Shown piece after piece: positions 1 to 7,579 of a DNA stretch of 64,000 nucleotides; within the stretch, counting starts at the first letter, position 1, and each line of letters opens with the position of its first letter. The translations under genes and the position numbers were made by a program. A model generated the notes under the pieces. That model ran no database searches. It saw nothing but the letters and a program-made list of their open reading frames with translations, and had not been told where the DNA came from. The stretch is from Sorangium aterium (GTDB taxonomy: Bacteria; Myxococcota_A; Polyangia; Polyangiales; Polyangiaceae): contig NZ_JAQNDK010000003.1 in NCBI RefSeq assembly GCF_028368935.1, forward strand, positions 1,240,001 to 1,304,000. Direction: 5' to 3'.

Positions 1-238
1 CGCGTTGGCGCGCGTTCAGCGCGCGGCGGATGCGCCGTTGCCAGCTGTCGCGACGCCCGACCACGTCATCCAGAGCACGGGCGGCCGCGTCGTTCGTGTC
101 AGATGGGCTTCGACGAGGACGTGCTCCGCTCCGTGCTTCGCATCGTCGAGGAGGCCCGTGGATGCTCCCCGCCTGCATCGCCGTCTGTTCGCGAAGCGAT
201 CGGTCGGGTCACCCGCCCGTGCAGAAAGGCGCACCTCA
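1..238. other. Left edge, no recognisable gene
   Basis: Open frames run across this stretch on both strands, but none gives a protein I recognise and none has a convincing start with a ribosome-binding site. It precedes a run of gene fragments, so it may hold further decayed sequence. Confidence 0.4.
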
Positions 239-415
239 GGACACCGCCGACTCGGTGGCGGTCGGCTCCGCCTCGGCTTGCGGCCGGCGGCGTCGGCGCG
301 GCGGAGCGCGCCGGGCGGAGCGGGTGCGTCTCGACGCGCCAGATGCCGTCGTCCGTCAGGCGGATCGCCGCGAACCTGGCGACGCCGTCGATGGGGCCGT
401 CGGTCTCGTGGCCGC
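239..415 (-). pseudogene. Duplicated 3' end of the metallophosphoesterase gene
   Basis: On the minus strand this reads GHETDGPIDGVARFAAIRL, followed by a DGIWRVETHPLRPARSAAP-like segment. It matches the last ~60 residues of the intact metallophosphoesterase at 2448-4058. The DNA matches 2450-2625 at roughly 90% by eye. After the Ala/Pro-rich tail the frame is shifted and the original stop is no longer used. The calcineurin metal-binding motifs are absent, so this piece cannot be an enzyme. It is a displaced partial copy lying about 2.2 kb from its parent in the same orientation. Confidence 0.75.
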
Positions 416-636
416 TACCCCAACCTGGGTCGGGTGGCGCAGCGCCGCTCGGCGAGAGCTTGACGAAGGAGATATCCTGTCCTCGCTTGGAGACGAAGAG
501 CATCGCGTCATCGGTCTTGAAGACCTCGCCGACGCTACCGGCCGCGACGCACCGGCCATTCGAGATGTTCAGGTTGACCGACTGGTTCCAGAGGTACTTA
601 CCGTCGCGAGCGAACTCCGCGAGGAACGCCGCGTAG
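416..636 (-). pseudogene. Fragment of a secreted repeat-type protein
   Basis: The minus strand reads a continuous segment beginning YAAFLAEFARDGKYLWNQS and ending DISFVKLSPSG. The pattern 'AFxAxFxxDGKYLW ... FVxKLxxxG' resembles the blades of SBBP-like repeat lipoproteins common in myxobacteria (from memory of the family). It has no start, signal peptide or full set of repeats, and runs directly in frame into the duplicated metallophosphoesterase tail. I read it as one half of a chimeric remnant. The family call is tentative; the fragmentary state is clearer. Confidence 0.4.
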
Positions 637-845
637 GATGTCTGTGGCGGAGAGGCTGAGGGATCGGGAAGTCACGCGGCATCTCGCCCCACGCTGGGGT
701 AGACGTAAGATCCCATCCACTATCCTGATCAAACCCTCAGATAGGCTTATCACTTCATCGAGATAGCGAAGCACTGGGGCATTGCGCTCCGACTGCTCGT
801 TCCCACGCTCGCGAGGCGTTACCAGGGGCAGTCCGGCAGCGGCGC

Positions 846-1145
846 GTGGTATGTGCGCTCCGTGTGCTTCAGGACCGTGGCGAGGTGCTCGCGGACGATG
901 CCGTGGAGCACGGTGTCGTGTGGGCGTCGGACGGCGACCTGGACGAGCGGGTCGAGGCCGTCCTGGCAAACCTCCTCGCCGGCGGGCCGGAGGCTGTTCG
1001 CGCTGCAAAGGAACTTATGCGCGAGCGTCCCTGGGGCCAAGAGGCCGCCCGCATCGCCGCCATCCGCGAGCAAGCGCCGCAGGCCAGGACGAACTACGCG
1101 CCTTCCTGGAAGAGCGGACAACAAGCTTCGTTGAGCGCTGCCCGA
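846..1145 (+). pseudogene. Frameshifted enoyl-CoA hydratase C-terminus
   Basis: One frame reads VEHGVVWASDGDLDERVEAV followed by LANLLAGGPEAVRAAKELMRE, the usual helix after the crotonase active site. Near 1080 the similarity jumps to another frame, which reads GQDELRAFLEERTTSFV, the normal crotonase C-terminal helix. A frameshift therefore separates two halves of one ancestral C-terminus. The N-terminal two thirds, including the oxyanion-hole segments, are missing. This is a dead remnant of a fatty-acid or branched-chain acyl-CoA enzyme gene. Confidence 0.6.
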
Positions 1146-1451
1146 GGCATAGCGCTCGCGTCCGACCACGCGTTGAACCTACGCTGAGGCGCAATAACGT
1201 CTCCCACAGTATGGCCAGAGAGTCGTCTTGACCGAACGAGGTTCCTAAATCCTACAAGTCGTCCCCTTGCGCGTTCTCCGCGGTGGTGTAGTCTGGCAGC
1301 GAATTGCCGAAGGGCGCTGAAGGGACGGGGTGGACTGCGGTATCACCGTCCGTGCCCTTACCGGCTGGGGTCCGCTTCGATCGATTCGGGGCAGCGTTGA
1401 AGCGGAGCGTTCGGGCTGCTTTCGCATGCCCCTGTACCGAAGGAGTCACCC
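1146..1451. other. Intergenic, no gene seen
   Basis: About 300 bases between the hydratase remnant and the next gene. Only short open frames are present. The last bases hold the AAGGAG ribosome-binding site of the downstream gene at about 1439-1445. Confidence 0.4.
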
Positions 1452-1964
1452 ATGCGTAGTTCTTTACAGACCATCGTGGTGCGAACGGCAGCGGTTATGG
1501 CCTCGCTCGCGATGGCGACCACGGCGCTCGCCGCCAGCCCGCACTTCATCAACGCGTCAGCAGCCCTGATGGGCAGCAACCTGGTGGTTTCGTGGAAGGA
1601 GGCCGGCGTCGGCAACAATCAGCTCATCAGTTATCACGCGGACGCACTCGCAACGGCCACGTACGTGTGCGTCAACAGGGGCGGCGCTAATCCTTCGGCT
1701 TCGAACAAGACGACCTCCACAGGCCTGGTGAGCGCGACTGGCACGTTCAGCTCGGGCAAGAACGGCAATATCACCGCCTCGCTCACGATAATGCCGCCTC
1801 TTCCGCCGGCCACCTTCTCGTGCCCATCCGGGCAGTCGGAGGAGCTCGCGGAGGTAGTCTACACGAACGTGTCAATCACGGATCAGACGAACGGCGTCAT
1901 GGAGTCCATCCCGGGCACCTTCGACACTGGATGCCTCCTGCCGAACGTGCGTGGAGCCTGTTAG
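1452..1964 (+). CDS. Small secreted protein, function unknown
   Basis: A 170-residue protein with a classic Sec signal peptide (residues 1-28, hydrophobic core ending TTALA before ASPHF). The start is supported by AAGGAG just upstream. The mature domain is Ser/Thr/Gly/Asn-rich with several cysteines (including YVCVN, FSCPSG and a C-terminal GCLLPNVRGAC) that could form disulfides outside the cell. Similar secreted proteins with ASPHF followed by a 'NLVVSWKEAG' motif occur in actinobacteria and myxobacteria without known function (recalled, not searched). It is the only intact gene in the first 2.4 kb and is followed by a strong hairpin. Confidence 0.7.
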   Translation: MRSSLQTIVVRTAAVMASLAMATTALAASPHFINASAALMGSNLVVSWKEAGVGNNQLISYHADALATATYVCVNRGGANPSASNKTTSTGLVSATGTFSSGKNGNITASLTIMPPLPPATFSCPSGQSEELAEVVYTNVSITDQTNGVMESIPGTFDTGCLLPNVRGAC

Positions 1965-2005
1965 AACGCCAAATAGGTCGAACCCCGAGAAGATCAAACC
2001 GGGTA

Positions 2006-2031
2006 GCCCCGGGCGGCTGCCCGCCCGGGGC
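2006..2031 (+). terminator. GC-rich hairpin after the secreted-protein gene
   Basis: A perfect 11-bp stem (GCCCCGGGCGG pairing with CCGCCCGGGGC) with a 4-base loop, about 40 bases past the stop at 1964. It lacks the U-tract of a canonical rho-independent terminator, which is common in very GC-rich genomes. It could be a transcription stop or an mRNA 3'-end stabiliser. Confidence 0.4.
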
Positions 2032-2044
2032 CGCTACGGTTCCG

Positions 2045-2316
2045 GACGTGCGGGAGTACCGCATCCAGTTCTTCGAACTTGCGGGTTCGCCAGGTGTCAT
2101 GGAGCAGGTGGCGAGCGGCACCACATCGAGAGCCTCGCCATCGATGAAGTGAGCGTGGCCTGCCTTGCGAAGCTACCACCGCTGCACCGTGACCCCTTCG
2201 ACCGAATGCTGATCTGTCAGGCCATCCGCCACGATCTCGTATTGGCCACCGCGGACGGCGCGATGCGTGGTTACACCGTCGAGGTTCCAGGTACGCCTTG
2301 GCAGCGGCCGCGTTGA
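2045..2316 (+). pseudogene. Broken VapC-like PIN-domain toxin
   Basis: The 3' part reads HHIESLAIDEVSVACLAKLP followed by PLHRDPFDRMLICQAIRHDL and a TADGAMRGY segment. This is the diagnostic C-terminal half of VapC-type PIN RNases (HRDPFDR and the 'LATAD' strand). Upstream, a different frame reads REYRIQFFELAGSPGVME, resembling the preceding PIN segment, so a frameshift near 2120 appears to split the gene. No N-terminal metal-binding Asp segment and no antitoxin gene is visible. This is a relic of a type II toxin-antitoxin locus. Confidence 0.6.
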
Positions 2317-2447
2317 CCCGCTGCGTCCAGGCGGTGCCATCGCGGCGACGAGTCACTTACAAGGGTTCCGTCGATTTCGTGATGGAAACCTCCCGCCGGA
2401 CCTGCCGTTCACTCACACGCTCGGGCTGACCCGTCGCGCCGCGCTCC

Positions 2448-4058
2448 TCAGGACGCCGCCGCCTCGGTGGCGGTCGGCTCCGCCTCGGCCGGGGCCGGCG
2501 GCGAGGGCGCGGCAGAGCGTGCAGGGCGGAGCGGGTGCGTCTCGACACGCCAGATACCGTCCTCCGTCAGCCGGATCGCCGCGAACCTGGCGACGCCGTC
2601 GAGGTGGCCGTCGGTCTCGTGGCCGAGCGTCGACGAGGGGTGCGCGTACACGCTGACGCGGCCGCCGCTCTTCGAGCGGTAGTGGCCGAAGAACGCGAGG
2701 TGCTTGTGCCCGTGGAGCACGAGCGCGCTGTTCTTCTTCGGGTTCTTCTGCTGATACGCCGCGAGCATCTCGAGGAGGCGCGGGCCATCCATCGCGATCA
2801 TGAACGTGTCGTTGAGCGAGATCGGCCCCGCGAGGCGCGCCACGTGGTGGTGCAGGAGCACGATGACGGGCCCGGACCCCCGCCTCAGCGCGCGGGCGAG
2901 GCGCCGGAGCTGCGCGCCGCCGATCTGCCCGATCGCGTTCGACCCCACGAACCGCGAGCGGTAACGGTTGGAGTTGAGGCCGAAGATCCGGATACCCCCC
3001 TCGAGATCGAGCCGCCTCGGATACAGGCCGGCGATCGCGCGCAGCCGCCGCCGCGCGCGCTTGCGGGCCGGGACGTGAAGGGGAGGCTGGAAGGGGCCGC
3101 GCTCAACGCGGGTGAGCACCTCGATGAAGCGCTGCTCGCGCTCCGCCCGCTTCGTGAGGTACGGGTCCGGCGCCGTGCCGACGTTGATGGCGACATCGTG
3201 GTTGCCAGGCACCATGAGCACCTGCGAGGAGGCCGGTATGCCGGAGAGCGCCGCCTCGAGCTCGTCCCACTGCGCCTCTTCCCCGAGATCGGTCATGTCG
3301 CCCGTCAGCGCGACGAGCGGCGGCTTCATGGCGGCGATCTCCGCCACGAGCCGCCGGAGGCGGCCTGTCAGCTCGGCGGTGTCGGGGCGAGAGACCCCGT
3401 CCGGCCACGCGGCAGAGCCCTCCTCGATCTCGTACGGCTCGCGGCCGCCCGCCGTGATGTGGAGATCGGAGATCTGGCAGAGGACGAGCCGCCCGCCGGG
3501 GATCGCGTCGCCGGGATCGGGGAAGAGCGTCGCCGCGCCGCCATACCGCAGGATCACGCGGGTCGCCTCGCCCAGGGCAGACGCGAGCCACGCATAGAGC
3601 GAGACCCCGAGCGCGAGCGCCGCGAGCGCCGTGCACCCGGCCAGGACGAGCGCGGCCCCGCCCCCGAAGGAGAGCCGGCCGCCCGCGGGGAACAAGGACG
3701 CGAGGAAGGAGAGGAACGACCCATCCAGCCACGCGGAGAGCCAGGCGGGCACCCCGATATCGAGCAGGTGCACGGCGAGCCCGCCGGCGCCGCAGGCCGC
3801 GGCGAGGACGACGACCATCAGGATCAGGCGATCGCGGACGACGTCGATGACGTCGACGACCTCGCCGAGCCTCCCCCGGAACGACGAGCGGAAGTAGCGG
3901 CTCCCGTAGGAGATCTTCTTCCATGTCTCCGGCCGCCACACGCGGCCTTGGCTCGCGACGCTCGAGACGACGAGGACCGGGGCGACGACCAGCGCGAGCA
4001 GGACGAGCACCGGCAGGAGCGCCAGGTAGAGGACTCGGAGGGCCGCCCTTCGCGCCAT
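2448..4058 (-). CDS. Membrane-anchored calcineurin-like metallophosphoesterase
   Basis: A 536-residue protein. The first ~160 residues hold about three hydrophobic segments (near 8-30, 78-100 and 130-155). A metallophosphoesterase domain follows with the full set of metal-ligand motifs: QISDLHIT, LTGDMTDLGE, PGNHDVA, LLHHHVA and LHGHKHLAFFGH. It should be a di-metal phosphohydrolase tethered to the inner membrane; the substrate cannot be read from sequence. The C-terminus is an Ala/Pro/Glu tail. Its 3' end has a degenerate second copy at 239-415. It is transcribed divergently from the SUMF1-like gene about 115 bases away. Confidence 0.8.
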   Translation of the reverse strand: MARRAALRVLYLALLPVLVLLALVVAPVLVVSSVASQGRVWRPETWKKISYGSRYFRSSFRGRLGEVVDVIDVVRDRLILMVVVLAAACGAGGLAVHLLDIGVPAWLSAWLDGSFLSFLASLFPAGGRLSFGGGAALVLAGCTALAALALGVSLYAWLASALGEATRVILRYGGAATLFPDPGDAIPGGRLVLCQISDLHITAGGREPYEIEEGSAAWPDGVSRPDTAELTGRLRRLVAEIAAMKPPLVALTGDMTDLGEEAQWDELEAALSGIPASSQVLMVPGNHDVAINVGTAPDPYLTKRAEREQRFIEVLTRVERGPFQPPLHVPARKRARRRLRAIAGLYPRRLDLEGGIRIFGLNSNRYRSRFVGSNAIGQIGGAQLRRLARALRRGSGPVIVLLHHHVARLAGPISLNDTFMIAMDGPRLLEMLAAYQQKNPKKNSALVLHGHKHLAFFGHYRSKSGGRVSVYAHPSSTLGHETDGHLDGVARFAAIRLTEDGIWRVETHPLRPARSAAPSPPAPAEAEPTATEAAAS

Positions 4059-4173
4059 GCCTCATTTGACGTGCCCCGGGCAGGACCGTCAAGGAGCGGC
4101 TCGGTCGGCGAGCGCCCCGAAAGTTGCCGGAATCGATGGATGCTCGTAGCAGTAAGCGCGAGCTCGCGCGCCG

Positions 4174-5466
4174 ATGTCCTGCACCGAGACGCCGATAGAG
4201 CCGCCCTGCACCCCGCGATCACCCGCGTCGAGCGACCCGCCGCCGGCGCTCTCGACCGGCGCGCGCGCGGCCCCTGCGCGCCGGCGCGGCAGAGCCGCGG
4301 CCCTCGTCGTTGCGGGCGCTGCCGGCGCGGGAGCGGCCGTGTGGACCAGCGCGGCCGTGGCCGTGTGGAGCGGGGCGCCCGCGGCGGCGGCGCGCAGCGC
4401 GGCGCCGCTCGTGGCGAGCGCGGCGAGCGCGCTGCCGGAGGGCGCGCCGACAGCGCCACCAGAGCGCGTGACGCTCACGGCGGATGACGAGGACGACGAG
4501 CCCGGCACGCTGGAAGAGCAGCGCCTGCGGCTGTTCGCGCGGATGCGGCGCGAGCTCGCGCTCCCCGACGAGGCGATGCGGCAGGTCGAGGCGATCTTCG
4601 CGGCGTCGACGGTGCTCGGCCAGGGCAACCCCGCGCTGACGCGCCACCCGATGTCGCGCTCGGAGTGCCGCCGCATTCGAGCGCTCTCGGGCGTCGAGCC
4701 GGCGCGCGAGCCGGCCTGCGGCGCGCCGGGGATGGTGCCGCTCTTCGATCCCACGCGCGGTCAGACCGCGGCGGACGCCCCCGTGTGCATCGATCAGCTC
4801 GAGTTCCCGAACGTGCCCTGCGAGTACCCCGTCGTGCACGTCCGGGCGCGCGAGGCGGCGCTCCTGTGCAGGGCGGTCGGGAAACGGATCTGCGATGCGC
4901 ACGAGTGGGAGGGGGCGTGCGCCGGCGCCCTCCGGGATCCGGACGTCGAGTACGAGTGGGCGCGGCCCCGGAACGAGGCGAGCTGGCACCACAACCTCCT
5001 GCGCGAGAAGGTGTGGAGCTACGGCCCCGCAAAGAACCACGCGCTCTGCGGGACCGGGAGCTACCGCACGCCGGGCTGTCCAGGCGGCGGGTGGGACCGC
5101 TGCGGCTCCAACACGTATCCGGCCGGCGCGTTCCCCGCGTGCCGGAGCAGCCTCGGTGTCTTCGATCTGCACGGCAACGTCGCCGAGCACATGAGCCTGC
5201 CCATCCTGCCCGAGGAGCTCGCGCGGTACGGCGATCGGGGCTTCACCGAGATGAAGGGCAGCTGGTTCGCGTTCTCGTCGATGGAGGTCCACGCCGACGA
5301 CTGCCGCTTTCGCGCCCCCGACTGGCACGCGACGCGCCTCATGAGCAGGGGCAGCCACGCCAACTACCACCTTGGATTCCGCTGCTGCAAGGACATCGCG
5401 CCGCCAGACGGCGCCGAGCGAGGCGAGGGCGTCGACCACCGGGGCGCCAGCGGCGCGCAGAGATAA
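4174..5466 (+). CDS. FGE/SUMF1-like protein with N-terminal membrane anchor
   Basis: A 430-residue protein. An Ala-rich N-terminus contains a single hydrophobic segment (about residues 44-66) after an Arg-rich stretch, suggesting a membrane anchor. Residues about 190-410 resemble the formylglycine-generating-enzyme (SUMF1) fold: CIDQLEFPN, RICDAHEWEGAC, GVFDLHGNVAEH, MKGSWF and HLGFRCCKD. Bacterial members include sulfatase activators and many non-enzymatic carbohydrate- or kinase-associated domains. I cannot confirm the paired active-site cysteines of true FGEs, so activity is open. The domain is unusually Cys-rich for a cytoplasmic protein, consistent with periplasmic location. Confidence 0.7.
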   Translation: MSCTETPIEPPCTPRSPASSDPPPALSTGARAAPARRRGRAAALVVAGAAGAGAAVWTSAAVAVWSGAPAAAARSAAPLVASAASALPEGAPTAPPERVTLTADDEDDEPGTLEEQRLRLFARMRRELALPDEAMRQVEAIFAASTVLGQGNPALTRHPMSRSECRRIRALSGVEPAREPACGAPGMVPLFDPTRGQTAADAPVCIDQLEFPNVPCEYPVVHVRAREAALLCRAVGKRICDAHEWEGACAGALRDPDVEYEWARPRNEASWHHNLLREKVWSYGPAKNHALCGTGSYRTPGCPGGGWDRCGSNTYPAGAFPACRSSLGVFDLHGNVAEHMSLPILPEELARYGDRGFTEMKGSWFAFSSMEVHADDCRFRAPDWHATRLMSRGSHANYHLGFRCCKDIAPPDGAERGEGVDHRGASGAQR

Positions 5467-6331
5467 GGACATCACGAAGAGGCGGCGGCGATCAGGCCTC
5501 CCGGAGCCCATCATGGCGAGCGGAGCGCGGCCCGCGGCGTGCGCCGGGCCCTTCCGTCTCGCTCGATATGCGCACGCGCCCTCCGGAGAAAAGTCCTTCA
5601 GTTCGCCGGCCGTGGTTGGGCCGCCGGATGCGCACACGACGTGCGTACAATGAGCGGCTGGAGCCATCCACATAGATTTGACCACATGATCCCACGTGCG
5701 CGCAGTGGGTGGTCTACAGGCGCAGGATCTCGCTGACGCGGCTCGTTTCGAGCGCCCGCCGCGAAGTTACGGTGGCGGAGGCAGAAGATTACGGCCCGAG
5801 GCGATCGATTCGTGTCGTGCCTCTGTTGATGCTGATGCACAAACGGCGCAGCCTGAGCACGTCAGGCGCAGAGGGTCCGACCTCGTGCGCAGGTTGCGGC
5901 CCGGTCAGACGAGCGGCGGGGAGGCACCGCGCGCCGTCGCCAGCGGGCCTCGCGCGGGGCTCGGCGGCTCTCGTTCACGACGGCCGCGGGGCGTGCGGGA
6001 GCGCAGGTGCTCTGCTCGAAAGCCCGCGAGAGCGGCGCTCGGCGCCTGCCGCCGAGGCGTTGAGTTCGCCATCTCCAGCATGCGGCGCGCGGGCCGCGGG
6101 CGGTACGCCCTCCGATCGGGGGCCGTCCCGCCGGTCTCCGCGTTGAGAACCCGGAAAACCAAGGCCGGCGTCGATCCAGAGAATGCCTTTTTGCGGATGC
6201 GGCAAGGCCAGTGACACGAGCTCGTAGCGGCAGTGTCTGCACACGAGGGCTGAGGCACACACCCTGCTCTTCGATGAGCCCAAGGTGGCTCGGACCTTCC
6301 GGCCATCACGGGATATTGAGGAGGACGACAC
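5467..6331. other. 865-base gap, nothing supportable
   Basis: No open frame here shows a recognisable domain, signal peptide or credible ribosome-binding site. The only clear signal is the GAGGAGGA ribosome-binding site just before the next gene, so much of this may be a long leader or non-coding DNA. Confidence 0.4.
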
Positions 6332-7186
6332 ATGCTCTCGATTCATGGCAAGGTGCTGGGGCTCGCGGTGGTGATGGCGGCGCTGGGCACGGGGTGCGCC
6401 GTTGATGCGGCGAGCGACGCGGATCTCGACGAGGCCGGCATCGACGAGGTCGAGCAGGTCGATTCGACCACCGCGGCGCTCGAGGCTGGCGCGTCGGCGA
6501 GGGGCGGGTATCAGGGGCCGTATGGTGGCAAGGGCGGGCCGATCGGCGCGCAGGGCCCGATGGACCTCGGCCAGGGGCCTGTCGGCGTGCAGGGACCGGC
6601 GAGCCCTGGCCTGCAAGCGCCGGTCGGCCAGCTGGGGCAGGGGCCTGTCGGCCAGGGGCCTGTCGGCCAGGGGCCTGTCGGCCAGGGGCCTGTCGGCCAG
6701 GGGCCTATCGGCCAGGGGCCCGTGGGCGGGCCGGGCGGCGTGCCGGGCGTCGGCGGCGTGCCGGGCGTCGGCGGCGTGCCGTTCGGTGGTGGCTTCGGTG
6801 GCTTCGGCGGCTTCGGCGTGCCTGCCGCGCTCATCTCGACTTGCACCACCTTCAACACCGCGTTCGTTCCCGACTGCTTCCCGTGCAACAACTTCGGTCC
6901 CCCCTGCTGCTGCAACCGGCCCCACAACCCCTGCAATCCGGCGGGCATCGGTGGGCCGCTCAACGGCGGGTTCTCGGCCGGCCCCTGCGGTGGCGGGTGG
7001 CCGGGCCCCTGCGGCGGCGCTGGGTTCGCGGGGAGCCCCTGCGGCGGCGCTGGGTTCGCGGGGAGCCCCTGGGGCGGCGCCGGGTTCGCGGGGAGCCCCT
7101 GCGGCGGTGCCGGGTTCGCGGGGAACCCCTGGGGCGGCGCCGGGTTCTCGGGGGGCTGCGGCAACAACAACGGGTTCGGCTGGTAG
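6332..7186 (+). CDS. Gly/Pro-repeat lipoprotein
   Basis: A 284-residue protein. The start is supported by GAGGAGGA upstream. The signal peptide ends LGTGCA, a near-consensus lipobox, so it is probably a lipoprotein. After an acidic stretch comes a collagen-like run of GPVGQ pentapeptides, a PGVGG/FGG stretch, a central segment with clustered cysteines (FPCNNFGPPCCCNRP) and a C-terminal block of ~10-residue GGAGFAGSP units alternating C and W. The composition suggests an extended, possibly disulfide-crosslinked surface protein. No enzymatic domain is visible. Both repeat blocks are exact DNA-level tandems whose unit lengths keep the frame. Confidence 0.65.
   Translation: MLSIHGKVLGLAVVMAALGTGCAVDAASDADLDEAGIDEVEQVDSTTAALEAGASARGGYQGPYGGKGGPIGAQGPMDLGQGPVGVQGPASPGLQAPVGQLGQGPVGQGPVGQGPVGQGPVGQGPIGQGPVGGPGGVPGVGGVPGVGGVPFGGGFGGFGGFGVPAALISTCTTFNTAFVPDCFPCNNFGPPCCCNRPHNPCNPAGIGGPLNGGFSAGPCGGGWPGPCGGAGFAGSPCGGAGFAGSPWGGAGFAGSPCGGAGFAGNPWGGAGFSGGCGNNNGFGW
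6641..6715 (+). repeat. Five 15-bp tandem units
   Basis: GGGCCTGTCGGCCAG is repeated five times head to tail (the fifth has one change) and encodes the GPVGQ repeat. Each unit is internally near-palindromic. Confidence 0.9.
7021..7140 (+). repeat. Four 30-bp tandem units
   Basis: Four near-identical 30-bp units plus a partial fifth encode the C-terminal GGAGFAGSP-type repeats. Adjacent units alternate TGC (Cys) and TGG (Trp) at one position. Confidence 0.85.
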
Positions 7187-7579
7187 CGACGGGGCCTCGG
7201 GCCTCGGCTGCTAGCGCCGACCCCGGCGGCCAGCGGACGGCGGGGACGTGACGGCAGCGCTCGAACGGCTGCAACGGCAGAGGCTGGGCCCGCGCCGGCG
7301 GGGGCGACCCATGTGAGGTGAGGTCGTCGCCGCCAGCGCGGGTCGCGGACGCAGGGGGGACGGTGCCACACGGCCGTGCCCCAGCGGCTCGCGCGGGATG
7401 GCGGCGTGGCGAGAGGATGGATGGCCGGTGAGGGTGGTGAGGTGAGACGCGCTGCGCCGCGGGAGCGCGGCGCGGTCCGCGAAATTGCACCCGAATGCAG
7501 CGAGGCCGCGCCGGCGGCGTGCACCGCCTTCACGGGCGTTGCTACGCCGTGCGCAATCCCTTAGAGTGGCCCTAACGCT
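7187..7579. other. Intergenic, likely leader of the kinase gene
   Basis: 393 GC-rich bases with no coding frame I can support. It should contain the promoter of the Ser/Thr kinase gene, but no clear -35/-10 pair stands out. Confidence 0.4.

Noticed and set aside
5700-6250. Possible protein genes in the 5.5-6.3 kb gap
   Set aside because: Several overlapping frames exist on both strands, but none has a ribosome-binding site, signal or recognisable motif.
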